A stretch of DNA of 64,000 nucleotides from Adiantum capillus-veneris (GCA_014529385.2 CM043957.1:65511503-65575502); one strand, 5' to 3'. Shown: positions 11,905-23,934, counted from the stretch's first letter. Notes: a model not told the origin generated them from the sequence alone. Program-made: numbers and translations.

Positions 11905-13380
11905 AACCTATTAACTTAAATTGTTGCACTTCATAAGGAGAATAGTCAAGCCTTAAAAAATGCTCCATTTTGAGTCACCTTGGTTGCCTGGTTTGCTATT
12001 GCAACCGTTTGCAGTGGAAAAAAATAAGGGGCGTAAAAGTTAACACTATAATAGTGTACATTATAGCATTTATCGTTTTGAATTTCATCCATAGCGTATA
12101 CCATCGTTGTTTCATTATTTTTATGTTCATTTGATTTTCATACAGTGGTGTGATATTCAACAAAAAAAAATTGCAATATGATTTATGTACTCCATGCCAA
12201 AAAGAAAAGGCCCCCCGGGCTTGCTTCCATCGGTGTTGGTTAGCCTTCGAAACTCTCCCCAAACAACCCCATGGTGTTGGCCGATTTTCAAAATAAAATA
12301 TTATTTTAAACACGGCACAGTCACTTTTGATATCTGTATTTTATACATTTTCACTAATCAATTTTATAAAAAGACGATCAAATTAGTGCAATCAATTAAA
12401 TGATAATAAATATTGCAACCACCCCTATTACAAGACAAGAAAAATAGTCCAACTCGTCTCATTTCCATGGTAAGGAAAAAAGGCCACGGGCTTTCCCACA
12501 CCGGTGTCGGCCGGCTTTCAAAAAATTTCTATGCCCGATGTTGTGCTTTGCGAATCAACAATAATAAACAAATACCGAAAGGAGCGTCAGTGTTGGGGTC
12601 AGTGCTCTCTTGGGCTTGAACTAAGTAGTAAGTACTCTTGTTTGGGCAATTGTTTTGTAACACTAAGTACTAACAGATGGCTTTTATAAACATAAAAAAG
12701 ACCATCTCTACAAAAGGATATAAGAATATATATTTTTTCAGAAAAACATCTTGAAATTTTATTAGAATTTATGACTTAGAAATTACCATAATTTTCTCCA
12801 AAGGGATTGTATTTTGAAATGGAGAAAGAGAAAAATTCAGTGTTTTCTTTCCTCATAACCAACCTATGGTAGAAGCAAGGTGTAAAAAACTTCTTTCTAG
12901 TTTGACAAATAACTTTCGAGAAATAAATTTTCTGAACTTGGTAGGAAAACAAGACACTTTAGTGTCTCAACACACGTTAGTAAATTGTCTCAACACACGT
13001 TAGTGTCCAATTACACCACTAGTGTTACAGTTGTATTATGATTCATGGACAAACATTTCTATTGTCACTTGTAGCTTTTTGTGCATTGTATGTTATAAGC
13101 ATGGTTTGTAACATTGAATTGAAATTTCTTGTGTATTTCGTTTCGTTGAAGTGCACTACCATATTACATTGAGACTAAGGCGGGTCGCATGATATTGGAT
13201 CCGCCTTGCATTTTCATGTTGTTATGTTCCAACAAAGAATAATTCTAGCATGTAGTCTCAAAGGACTTGCTCGATTATTTTGTTGCTTGAAAATGCTCGC
13301 TTGCCAATTTGTATAACGCGATAATATTGTAAGCCATTGACATCATGGTTATAGGCTGCGAGTGTTTCAATTAAGAGCAG
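11905..13380. other. AT-rich DNA without recognisable genes
   Basis: A GC-rich phrase (GGCC..GGGCTT..CC..CGGTGT.GG) occurs twice, at about 12210 and 12481. TGTCTCAACACACGTTAGT is directly repeated at about 12963 and 12984. No gene supported. Confidence 0.45.
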
Positions 13381-14395
13381 CATATTTGCTTTGGAATTGG
13401 TTTGATGAGTCCCCTTTTAATACTTGAGTCAAGGGTTCCATTATACAGCACTTGGTTGGCCATTTTTGTAATGGGGGATTTGAGATCATCCCAAAATTCA
13501 ATAAAAAGTTATACAGTCAACACATCCCACCCAAGGGAATTCACTTTACCTGACCTCAAGCTGACATATGGTCTGATAGAGGTGATCATATGGTGTGATA
13601 GCATATTTGCTTTGGAATTGGTTTGATGAGTCCCCTTTTAATACTTGAGTCAAGGGTAGGTTGCGAGTGTTTCAATTGCAAGCAACATATGGTCTGATAG
13701 CATATTTGCTTTGGAATTGGTTTGATGAGTCCCCTTTTAATACTTGAGTCAAGGGTAGGTTGCGAGTGTTTCAATTGCGAGAAACATATTTGCTTTGGAA
13801 TTGGTTTGATGAGTCCCCTTTTAATACTTGAGTCAAGGGTTCCATTATACAGCACTTGGTTGGCCATTTTTGTAATGGGGGATTTGAGATCATCCCAAAA
13901 TTCAATAAAAAGTTATACAGTCAACACGTCCCACCCAAGGGAATTCACTTTACCTGACCTCAAGCTGACATATGGTTTGATAGAGGTGATCATATGGTCT
14001 GATAGTATATTTGCTTTGGAATTGGTTTGATGAGTCCCCTTTTAATACTTGAGTCAAGGGTAGGTTGCGAGTGTTTCAATTGCGAGCAGCATATGGTCTG
14101 ATAGCATATTTGCTTTGGAATTGGTTTGATGAGTCCCCTTTTAATACTTGAGTCAAGGGTAGGTTGCGAGTGTTTCAATTGCGAGCAACATATTTGCTTT
14201 GGAATTGGTTTGATGAGTCCCCTTGTAATACTTGAGTCAAGGGTTCCATTATACAGCACTTGGTTGGCCATTTTTGTAATGGGGGATTTGAGATCATCCC
14301 AAAATTCAATAAAAAGTCACACAGTCAACACGTCCCACCCAAGGGAATTCACTTTACCTGACCTCAAGCTTATATATGGTCTCATAGAGGTGATC
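13381..14395. repeat. Higher-order tandem repeat, 404-bp period with about 90-bp subunits
   Basis: The phrase TTCCATTATACAGCACTTGG starts at 13436, 13840 and 14244, exactly 404 bp apart. Inside each unit the sequence starting TTGGAATTGGTTTGATGAG recurs at irregular shorter steps (about 220, 98 and 86 bp), so short copies are nested in long ones. Copies are very similar by eye, including the third (partial) one. The repeated open frames of about 93-123 codons on both strands are by-products of the array, not a gene. Confidence 0.9.
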
Positions 14396-15244
14396 AAGCA
14401 TCATCTTAGCCATTTTATTGTGGTCCTTCACTTCATTCCCCTCCCCATCAATAAGATTGTTGTATGTATTCTTAATACTATCCACTCACAATTGTGAGTT
14501 TTGAAAAAAAAAAAAAGAGAGAGAGAGAGAGATTGTTGTATGTGTCCCATCTTAAATACCAAGTCAAAAACAAAGAAAAGACTATTATCTTTCCCATGTG
14601 GCACTTATCCATGTGGCACTTATCCAAATGCTCAATATAATGTTTATTAGTAAAAGCTTTAATTTGGAAGATCTACAATGTTTGATATCGTTTTGATCGA
14701 TGATAATCGTTACGCTATGTGAGCATCCTCTAGCCTCATGTAACAAAAGCTCTTAGGCCAACCGAGTAATAGAGACCTTTTAAGCCAATAAAAATCCTCA
14801 TTGAAAGAAATCAATAATATAAAAATTGCATTTATGTTTTAATAATTTCAAATAAAGGCAATGCTTAATTGATTCCTTTGTATTTCAAAACAAAGTATAA
14901 TCAATATATCATGATGTGATAAAAAAATGGATAAACTTTCTTGGAGACTTTTTTTTTTTCCTTTTTGGTCAACTGTAGTGGTGGCAAAGTCTTTAGTGTT
15001 TGGTTGTTTTCTTTAAAGCTTTGGAGATAATGTAACCATGGTTTCAAGTGCTAAGTGGGCTATGATAATTTTGATTTAGACCCCAAAGACAACATGATTC
15101 TAACCTTCAAATCAATTAGTATCATATTTTCCTCATTTTTTGATATCATTCCCTAAAGAAAACGTTTTTTCTTCAACATTTTGACATTTGATAAACTCTA
15201 GAGCAATTTAACTAGTGGGCAATCACACCCTTTGAAATCTCTTG

Positions 15245-15248
<4 letters not shown>
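14396..15248. other. AT-rich DNA, short (GA)n at 14517-14531
   Basis: No gene recognised. A-rich run followed by a short GA repeat at 14500-14531; duplicate phrase CCATGTGGCACTTATCC at about 14595 and 14611. Confidence 0.45.
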
Positions 15249-15314
<66 letters not shown>

Positions 15315-15504
15315 AAACAAAGTTTTGAGTTCTAGACTTGTTAGATAAATTGTTGGAATCTCTCTCAATGAATAAGAAGAGGAAACTATAATAATCTTTG
15401 AGTGTGGTAAATTGGTTATCAGAGTTTCCTCTTAAATACGAGGTCTTAAGTTCAAAACTTTTCAGATTGAGCTTTGAGGTCTCTTGATGTATTGATATGA
15501 CATG

Positions 15505-15559
<55 letters not shown>

Positions 15560-15639
15560 TCAAATGGATCGACCAAATTTGAAGCCTTGACTAAATGGAT
15601 CTCTTTGAATTCTATTAGAATTTCTTTTTTGGTGGGTTG

Positions 15640-15685
<46 letters not shown>
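15249..15685. repeat. Cluster of (TC)n and (AC)n microsatellites
   Basis: Tracts at 15249-15284 (TC) with 15285-15306 (AC), 15509-15556 (TC) and 15644-15685 (TC/CT), separated by 90-200 bp of AT-rich DNA. The DNA between 15307 and 15508 resembles the modules between arrays in Helitron copy B near 32590-32740 (phrases such as GTGAATAGAAAGAGGAAAC there and AATGAATAAGAAGAGGAAAC here). The cluster may therefore be a fragment of that Helitron family. Confidence 0.85.
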
Positions 15686-15689
<4 letters not shown>

Positions 15690-15869
15690 ACACACTTTCT
15701 CTTTTTTTTTTTGCGCGATGTGTGGAAGCATCAAGAGCTACGATTTCCTAAAGCTCTTTAAGATAAAGTATCAAAGTAGAGTCACCCATCAAATTTGAGG
15801 GCTAATAGCCTTCATAAAAGAAAAGTAGAGCCACCCTTTAAATGACACAAGGACGCCTCCAAGATTTAG

Positions 15870-15892
15870 CTCTCTCTCTCTCTCTCTCTCTC
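15870..15892. repeat. (CT)n microsatellite
   Basis: Short CT tract immediately to the left of the LINE-derived fragment at 15892-15946. Confidence 0.9.
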
Positions 15893-15944
15893 ATACTACT
15901 TCACATGTAGCTTTGGTCCCATGGGTCATATTTGATCTTCGAGG

Positions 15945-15946
<2 letters not shown>
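15892..15946 (+). mobile_element. 55-bp fragment of a LINE 3' end
   Basis: Closely matches the reverse complement of 24771-24825, the 3' end of the large LINE on the minus strand: CACATGTA.CTTTGGTCCCAT.GGTCATATTTGA.CT.CGAGGA. Here it lies in plus orientation and is followed by CT then AC repeats, where the large LINE copy is also bordered by GA and GT repeats. It is consistent with a severely 5'-truncated insertion. Confidence 0.65.

Positions 15947-16014
<68 letters not shown>
15947..16014. repeat. Compound microsatellite (CT)n(AC)n
   Basis: CT repeats at 15947-15983 pass into AC repeats at 15984-16014, directly downstream of the LINE 3' fragment. Following text (CGGTTCCTCACACGAGGGTGTAACAAATTTTCAACA) resembles the Helitron B module near 33970-34000. 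Confidence 0.95.
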
Positions 16015-16015
<1 letters not shown>

Positions 16016-16386
16016 CGGTTCCTCACACGAGGGTGTAACAAATTTTCAACAAGTGTGTCTCTCCTCTCTTGGCATAGTGTGTCCTTGGGGTGGTGAGAGA
16101 GTGACCGTGGATGTACTGGGAATTCAACTTCTTAAGTTCGCCATGCCCTTCCATTTTGGGGCTATTTGAGATTCCCAGTGTTTGCACTTAACCAAGATGT
16201 AGTGTATTTTTATCACTAAAATTACACATTCTTGATGAGATTCCAAACTTGCCTTGAGGAAAACGGACAAAATGTTACAAGTTTTAGTGTAATGCCATCA
16301 ATGCTTTAAATTTTGACCTAAAATCCAAAAGAATTTTACTGTATTTAAAACAAAAATTTATTAAAATAAATATTTTTGCCAAGCCC

Positions 16387-16390
<4 letters not shown>

Positions 16391-16421
<31 letters not shown>
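16391..16421. repeat. (CT)n microsatellite, 31 bp
   Basis: Pure CT repeat in AT-rich DNA. The flanking text (CATGCTCATGTTGTTCCACATTAGGTGTAGGTAGTGCCA) is similar to 36800-36845 in Helitron B, suggesting another diverged fragment of the same repeat family. Confidence 0.9.
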
Positions 16422-16425
<4 letters not shown>

Positions 16426-17929
16426 CATGCTCATGTTGTTCCACATTAGGTGTAGGTAGTGCCAATTTGACTCCGAGACCATCCGACTCTTAACACTTTA
16501 TGTAAAGCTACAAGTGCAATGCACATCCGCACGGCTAGAAGGACAATGATACATGCAGGTGCCAAATGCGAGGTTTTAGCTTAACATTATGCAATATGTG
16601 GAAACTTCGAAAGTTCAGCATTTTTGAAAGTATAAATTTCAAGGCTAGGTGTGCATTTATGTAGAAAAAACAACTGATAAAATCACAAGACCTGCTAGGC
16701 ATGATAAAAATTTCTTTTTGACATACAATTTTTCAAGCCCCCTTTCATATGTTTTGTGTAATGCAATCAACTTATATAATTTGCCATATATAACGTTAAC
16801 TTAAAGATATAAATACAGAAAATGACATGCAATTTTGAGATTGTTTTGATAGGCAAAATAGCCCTTGACAAGAAAAATAGGCGTCAATTTTAGGCCTTGA
16901 TCTGAAGCTAGATCCCACTTTAAAATCACTACATCTCTAAGCTTTAAAAAAAAACATAAGCACATAGAATTAAATTAAAGAAGCACCTTTAAGCTCTACA
17001 CCCCACTTTAAAAATTCTACATTTTTAAGCTCTAGAGCTCTTTTTACAAATTTAAAATTGTAGATCCCTAAGTTGTAAATCCCAATTCAAAAGCTTTAAA
17101 GTTTTAAGTCCTAAAACTCTAGCGTCTCGGGATGACCCTCCCCCTCCTTGTGGATGCATGCAACCTTTTCACTTTCTTTAATTCAAAGTTTTACCTTCTA
17201 ATAAAAAAAATCTCTGGGTCCTCATTGGATTATTGGAGACCTTACTTTAAAAGTTCTACATCTTTAAGTTCTAAACTTAGCTTTAAAATCTCTAAAAATA
17301 AAAATAAAAAAACTTTAAAGGTTAAAACCCTAAATGATAAATTCCTTCCATAAAGTTTTAACTAACAAAAATGACAACTTTAGTCTATTATCTCAAGTTT
17401 CAAGGAGTGAACCAAATTCTCAAAATGAAAAGGTGGGTAAAAGAACTTCCCAGATTTCAAAATGAAAAGGTGACTCTTGGGATTTGTGGAGCCTCTAAAG
17501 CTCCACCTTTAAAGCCTCTAAAACATGTAAGGATGTGAGCCTTTGATGCTTCGAAAGACATTGGGCAACCCAAAATCTTTTCATTGATATATGAGAGTTC
17601 ATTTCATATTTCAAAACTCAAAACATGTCCATCATTACATTTATACAATTCATTTCAATGAGTGCCCACTATCTTATTTCAACCAATCAACATTTTTGAT
17701 CTATCAAAAAATGCTTAAAAATACAACTCAATTTTTTTTCCTATTTTAGTCAACAAAAATAGAAGGCAACGCTATAGCCTTGCCCTTTGGGCAGGCAAAA
17801 AACAGAGTTCTTTATGGTCACAAAGGAAAGCCAATGGCTTTCAAAAACCCTTCAAATTTCAAATTTGAGAGCTGGAGTGAAACTTCATGGTCTTTCAACG
17901 AAATTTACCTTGTCAACAAACCAACAATT
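16422..17929. other. AT-rich DNA, partly Helitron-family-like, no gene
   Basis: The first ~250 bp (phrases on three-way similarity to 36800-37000) look like a degraded copy of the Helitron B module. The remainder contains repeated phrases such as TTTAAGCTCTA and AAAATCTCTAA without clear units. No coding region is supported. Confidence 0.4.
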
Positions 17930-18160
17930 GTATAGTACAAGTTTAAAAGTCAGTAAAAGCTTTGATGACTTTTAAATTTGTTGTACAGATATACGCGGTT
18001 AGTATTAAATGTGGTTTACAATTGCTAGAACTCAAAGTCTTTTCCTTTTCTACCATCTTAGTACTTACCTTTTATTTTTCATTTCAATTAAATATTTTTT
18101 AAAATGAACTAGAGTGTGACAAGTGGATACTCTCTCTTTCTTTGAAAATTTTAAGGTGTA
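17930..18160 (-). repeat. Copy of a dispersed AT-rich repeat (repeat C)
   Basis: Reverse complement resembles the 210-bp DNA between the two Helitron copies (31988-32197) and 38053-38179. Shared phrases include CTCAAAGTCTTTTCCTTTT, CTTAGTACTTA and GAGTGTGACAAGTGGAT. The repeat is itself headed by a TCTATACTATACATTA-like sequence in the 38179 copy, so it may be a second Helitron family. Confidence 0.6.
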
Positions 18161-18326
18161 CTAGTGTAGCCGACGGCTTCATCGCTGCTCTCTCTCTGTC
18201 TCTCTCTCTCTCCGTGCGTCATTGTGTTTCTCGAACCTCCAAGTGACACTGTCAGATTGATCTCCTGTTGGACACGTGTCAAGGAGGAGAGTCAGAATCC
18301 CCTCCCCCTTTATCTATTAGTATAGA
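18161..18326 (-). mobile_element. Mini-Helitron, 166 bp, apparently complete
   Basis: On the minus strand it starts TCTATACTAATAGATAAAGG at 18326 and ends with a subterminal palindrome (AGCCGTCGGCT) followed by CTAG at 18164-18161. The flanking bases are A before TC and T after CTAG, as for Helitron insertion between A and T. The GC-rich start (AAAGGGGGAGGGGATTC) closely matches the Helitron 5' end at 57288. It carries a short GA-rich stretch and no gene, so it would depend on proteins from an autonomous element. Confidence 0.75.
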
Positions 18327-18611
18327 TGTATAAATATAAAAGTTCTTTATGGTCGCAAACAAGCTCCAATGGATTTCAAAAACCCTTCAAATTTGATTGT
18401 TTGGAGTGAAACTCCATGATCTTTCAATGAACTATAAATACTAAAAATATAGATAGAGTACTAAGTCTTTGACTTTACCTTTTCAACACACCACACCAGG
18501 CAAAGTGTATAAGTACACAACAAGGTTTTTTTTTTTTTTAATTAGCAAAAATCACAATTGTGAGCAGTATACAACAAGTTTAAAAGTCACTAAAAGCTTT
18601 TATGACTTCTA
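18327..18611 (+). repeat. Second diverged copy of repeat C next to Helitron A
   Basis: Phrases ACCAGGCAAAG.GTATAAGTACACAACAAG and TTTAAAAGTCACTAAAAGCTTTTATGACTT resemble both 17930-17990 and the end of the inter-Helitron spacer near 32160-32190. A T-run and about 50 bp interrupt it. No gene. Confidence 0.45.
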
Positions 18612-18761
18612 TCTATACTATATATCAAGCAGCTTAAATTTTCAAGCCAAGAGAAGGCATCTACTTGTCACTCCTAGGTTCACTTGAAAGAAACTTTGCA
18701 AAATGTTTCATTTCTATGAACCTTGGTGAACCATTTCAGTATTCAACCTGACAAGTTTAAA

Positions 18762-18776
18762 AAAAAGGAATTGACT
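18762..18776. repeat. Target-site duplication, left, of the L1-like insert
   Basis: AAAAAGGAATTGACT here and AAAAAGGGGATTGACT at 19766-19781 flank the insert. Copy B shows the uninterrupted site (37886-37905, reverse complement), which confirms the duplication. Confidence 0.7.
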
Positions 18777-19765
18777 CTCCTTATGGCTAGGGTAGAGATG
18801 GTGCCTTCTGCGGGTTTACGCGCAGGGAAGGGAAACCTCAGCGATGCCGCGTGGGTTGGGGGGCCCTTTGGCAGGTTGTCTGGGGGCTCTTCATTGCGCA
18901 TGAGCTTGGATCATAACGTCCTGCAAGTTTTGGGCTTGTCATGCGAGAGGCTCTTGGGTCCGGGTGCAAGGAGACTTCGGGAGGTGGGTCTATGGCTGCT
19001 CCAACTTGCCATGACAGGTGAAATCACCTCAGGCACGGCCGTATTTTTGTGCCAGGGCTTTGCGATTGCCTGTCCTCCATGCAAGGGCGAATCGCTCGCA
19101 AGGGACGACTTGTTGCTTCTCTGCGGAGGTGTGCTTTCGGATCTGGTTCTGTTACGTATGGAGCTCTGGATCTACTTCTTTGTGCGGACAGTGATGTGGT
19201 GATGTTGGTTTGCTGGCGATCTTTGGCACTCTGCATCGTGGCAGTTTCAATCTATGCTCGGTTTGCGGCTCAAGTTGGTGGTCAGCTGTGATGGTCGTGT
19301 GGCGGCTCGAGATGGGGCAGTCGATCCTTTGATTGTGTGGCTCCTAAGATGTGGGAGTTGTGGTTGTGGGCCCTGATCTAGTGGCTTGGGAGTGTTTGAT
19401 CTATTGATTGTTTCTTTTTTGGATATGGTGGTTTGGCGGTCGGGGTCATGTTGTCTTCCACTGAGCGGGAGCTTCATGGTGGCAACCCCTACTGACCTTC
19501 AGTGATGGAGGCTTGGACTCCGCCCTTCTATGGTTGTATGCTCTTTTCTTCGTCCTTTCCTGTTGCGATGGGGTGGCTCCCCTTGTTAGCCGATGTACCT
19601 TGATAGTCGGTCTTGCGGAGTTGCGGTGGGGTGGCTCCCCGTGCTAGCCAATGAACTGGTCTTATCTGATGCTTGGCTCGGGATTGAGCAGGTCAAGTGT
19701 TGTATTTTTTTTTGTTTTATTAATCTAATCTTTCCACCCACAGATTGTGGGTTTTGCTAAAAAAC
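18777..19765 (+). mobile_element. L1-like (target-primed) insert inside Helitron A, about 990 bp
   Basis: Absent from copy B at the equivalent place (near 37890). It is flanked by 15-16 bp duplications starting in an A-run, the TT/AAAA context typical of L1 endonuclease cleavage. The insert is much more GC-rich than its surroundings and ends AATCTAATCTTTCCACCCACAG...GCTAAAAAACAAAAA, an A-rich tail. Two copies of the phrase GGGGTGGCTCCCC lie at about 19569 and 19627. The frame of 159 codons at 18723-19202 crosses the insertion boundary and is not a gene. It is best read as a 5'-truncated LINE 3' region or a dependent element mobilised by one. Confidence 0.65.
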
Positions 19766-19781
19766 AAAAAGGGGATTGACT
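19766..19781. repeat. Target-site duplication, right, of the L1-like insert
   Basis: Partner of 18762-18776; the following TTTACTTTTTTTCTTTTAAGG resumes the Helitron sequence as seen in copy B. Confidence 0.7.
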
Positions 19782-20192
19782 TTACTTTTTTTCTTTTAAG
19801 GTAGACTTTGATTACCTTGTGAAAGCCAATTTTGGGTGGCTCAACTTTGCTTTTCAAAGGCCACGGCCATAAAAATTGAAAATTTAAGGAATTGTTTGTA
19901 TGTGCACTAGCAAAATTTCAGCAATTTACTTCAAGGCAAACTTGGAATCTAGCTAGGATTTTGCAATTTGAGACCTTAAAAATGTACTAAAGCCCACTTT
20001 TTATCTAACACCAGATTGCAACAATTTCAAAATGAAAGGACATGTGTGTATGTGTGTGTGTTTGGGGGGGGGGGGTCGTCTCAAAAAGGGTACCAAATCT
20101 TTTCTCGCGATCGAAGTAATTTAAAATAAATAAGGGACATGGTATTTATACTAAAACTTGCAGAATTTTGTTTGTTTTCTTCAAGGTAAGCT

Positions 20193-20673
20193 TGGAATCC
20201 TCGAGGGCAGATCACTATATGTAGAACCTATATCACATGTGTTCAAACACTATTTATAAAACCCTTAGCTGTGAATTTCTCACTAATAAAAGGGAGCATT
20301 TTTCTATTCAGTTTGTAAAAAAAAATTCAAGAATAGTTTTTCAACACCCTTTTGTATGTAAGATTGTGAAAAAAGTACATAATAAAATAATCCACAACGT
20401 TGAACCCACGTGATAGGTATTTTTTATTGTAGTGACTCCCTTGAGTTGGAATCTATCTGGGATTTTATAATTTAAGCTGGTTAAAAACATAATAAACCTT
20501 GGTGTTTTGTGAACACTGATTTTGTAGCCCCAAAATAGAAGGGGATGATAGACGTAGAAAAGTTGGATGCTTGGTACATCCAAGATTACTCTCTCCACCC
20601 TGAGGACATGCTTTGCAAGAGAAGGGAAGTACTTGTTAAAAATCTTTTAAATCCTCACGTGAAACACCAACAT

Positions 20674-20719
<46 letters not shown>

Positions 20720-21234
20720 CCCTGGAAGCATAACATCAGTCGATGAAGGGTGGAATCCTCAAGGGGACGTCATTATATGTAAAACCTATATCACGTGTGT
20801 TCAAGCACTATTTATAAAACCCTTAGTTGTGAATTTCTCACCAACAAAAGGGAGCATTTTTCTATTCAATTTTTCAAAAAAAATGAAGAATAGTTTTTCA
20901 ACACCCTTTTGTATATAAAATTGTGAAAAAAATATATAATAAAATAATCCACAACGTTGAACCCACGTGATAGGTGTGTTTTTATTGTAGTGACCCCCTT
21001 GAGTTGGAATCTATCTAGGATTTTACAATTTAAGCTAGTTAAAAACATAATAAGCCTTGGTTTTTTGTGAACACTGATTTTGAATAGCCCCAAAATAGAA
21101 GGGGCTGATAGACGTAGAAAAGTTGGATGCTTGGTATATCTAAGATTATTCTCCCCACCCCGAGGACATGCTTTGCAAAGACAGGAGGGAAGTACCTCTT
21201 GAAAATCTTTTAGATCCTCACGTGAAATACTAAC

Positions 21235-21294
<60 letters not shown>

Positions 21295-21863
21295 CCCTGG
21301 AAGCATAACACCGCTCAATGAAGGGTGGAATCCTCGGAGGGATGTCACTATATGTAAAACCTTTATCACGTGTGTTTAAGCACTATTTATAAAACCCTTA
21401 GCTGTGAACTTCTCACGAGTAAAAGGGAGCATTTTTCTATTCAATTTTTTTAAAAAAAATTTAAGAATAGTTTTTCAACACCCTTTTGTATGTGAAATTG
21501 TGAAAAAAGTATATAATAAAATAATCCACAACGTTGAACCCATATGATAGGTGCATTTTTTATTGTAGTGACCCCCGTGAGTTGGAATCTATCTAGGATT
21601 TTACAGTTTAAGTTGGTTAAAAACATAATAAACCTTGGTTTTTTGTGAACACTAATTTTGAATGGCCCCAAAATAGAAGGAGATGATCGATGTAGAAAAG
21701 TTGCATGCTTTTTACATCCAAGATTACTCTCCCCACATGCTTTGCAAGAGGAGGTAAGTACCTGTTGAAAATCTTCTAAATCCTCACGTGAAACACTAAC
21801 ATGAAAGAGAGAGAGAGAGAGAGAGAGGAGCCCTGGAAGCATAACACTGCTCGATGAAGGGTG
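20193..21863 (+). repeat. Three tandem copies of a 558-575-bp module with (GA)n
   Basis: Units start at TGGAATCCTC at 20193, 20751 and 21326. Each runs through the same AT-rich text, a short frame-like segment (GATAGACGTAGAAAAGTTG), the phrase CCTCACGTGAAA and then (GA)n tracts (20674-20716, 21237-21291, 21806-21827), ending GGAGCCCTGGAAGCATAAC. Copy B has a single unit (about 37385-37860), so the triplication happened in copy A. Peptides ending in Arg-Glu repeats in this region are translations of the microsatellite. Confidence 0.88.
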
Positions 21864-21999
21864 ACTATTTTTCCTCTTGAAGGCAATTTGAAGCGTGGCT
21901 CTAGTTTTCCTTTTGAATGCTTTAAAGAAACCCCCCTTTTCTTTCTACACAAATCCGCAGAGAGCTCTCAAATTTGAAGGGTGACTCTATTTTGATATT

Positions 22000-23088
22000 T
22001 TATCATTTTAAATATCTATAGCAATACTCAAAAGGGTTAATAGATTAAAAGCACCACCGATAAATACGCCTCATGCTAAGAAATTGTCATTGCCATGAGG
22101 AGAAAACACAACTGACCATACCAATTCACAAGGCTATCTACAAGGAACTGTAACCCATAACCAGGTACATGTATCAGTGCCATCACAAGGCCATCTCATC
22201 ACATTGAGGAACATTGTGCCCATATGAACATGGACCATGAACCATACAAAGCAAAAGGAGAAGAAGTTCTGAGAATAGCACATGCTTAGCTCTCCATGAT
22301 TCCACACGCGAGGCAATGCTGAGCAAAAACCTTGTGATTGGAACCTAAATTCATAGGTATTCTACTAACCTCGAGGATGTGCACACTACATGTTACAACT
22401 TCATTCAAAGAGGCAAATTCAGATGGTCTCGTAGTCAGGCTGGCACCAGTTGTGCCTCACATGGGACAACATAAGCATGTGGCATGTGAGGTCTCAAGTA
22501 AGGCTTGCCAAAAGCATTTTTCCCAATCGAACTAATTTGCTAGGCTTGCCCAAAAAAACTGTACTTAAAGTAAAAAAGGGCACGTACAATTAAAACTTTG
22601 GTTTTTAGGCCAAAATTTGAGAAATTATTGCTAAAACTTGCAAAACATTTCCAGTTTTTTTCAAGGCAAGCTTGGAAACTAGCCAAGATTTTTCAATTTC
22701 AACTGATTAGAAATATAAAAATTGTGGTTTTCTTGCAAACATTGGAAATATATAAAGGCATAATAAAAGCTTTTTTTATTTCTAAGTCAAAATTTGAAGA
22801 ATTGACAATATTTACACTAAAACTTGGAAATTTCTTTTGGTTTTCTTGAAGGCAAGCTTGGAATATAGCCCAAATTTTGTAAGTTTATCCAGTTACAAAT
22901 ACACTAAACCCATGTTTTTTATAAACATGGGCCTTAAATAGGCCCAAAATGGAAGGGCATGATGGATGTAGAAGAGTCGAAAGCTCAGTACATCCACTGT
23001 CACTCTCTTACTACCCTAAGGATAGTATGTTACAAAAGGAGGCATGCACCTATCAAAAATTTGGTACATCCTCACGTGGGGCACCCAC

Positions 23089-23127
<39 letters not shown>

Positions 23128-23538
23128 AGAGTTTCCCCAACAACATAGTAGCCAACCAAAAGCAATGACATATTATTTCAAAAAAAAGGGAGTTAACTCT
23201 ATGATAAGAAATACTTCATCTACTTATGTTATTTCTCCTAATTATAGTAATTTAATAAATAATGACACAAATAAAACTCTTCTAGATTTTAGATTAAATT
23301 TGAAGAACTACCAAAGATCTTAAAGGCAAGCTTGGAATGTAGCCTAGGTCTCTCAATTTTAGCTGGTTAAAAATACACTAAGCCCTTTTTTTTGTGAACA
23401 CGGGTCTCAAAGAGGCACTAAAAGCTTGGATGTACAGTACATCCTCGGTCACTCTTTTGCCACCTCAAGTACAAGCTATGCACGAAGATGAAAGTGGACC
23501 TGTCAAAAATCTATTACACTATCGCGTGGGACACTGGC

Positions 23539-23599
<61 letters not shown>

Positions 23600-23886
23600 C
23601 GCAACAAGTTGGAAACCCTCCATAAGCAATTACATAATGCTCAAAGAAAAGGGAGTCAACTCTACGATATGAAATTCTTCATCTACTTATACTATTCTTC
23701 CTAATTGAAGTAATATAATAATTAAGGGCAAAAATAAAACTCTTTCAATTTTGGGTTTAAAATATGAAGAAGATACACGCTCAATACATCCATGATCACT
23801 CTCTCATGAACTTGAGCACAAGCTTAGCACAAAGAGAAGAGGTGCACCTATCAAAAATTTGTGACACCCTTGCATGGGACACCAAC

Positions 23887-23934
<48 letters not shown>

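Noticed and set aside
13381-14395. CRISPR-like array
   Set aside because: Long 404-bp tandem units without unique spacers, in a eukaryotic retrotransposon-rich setting.
18723-19202. 159-codon frame in Helitron A
   Set aside because: It crosses the boundary of the L1-like insert and shows no domain.
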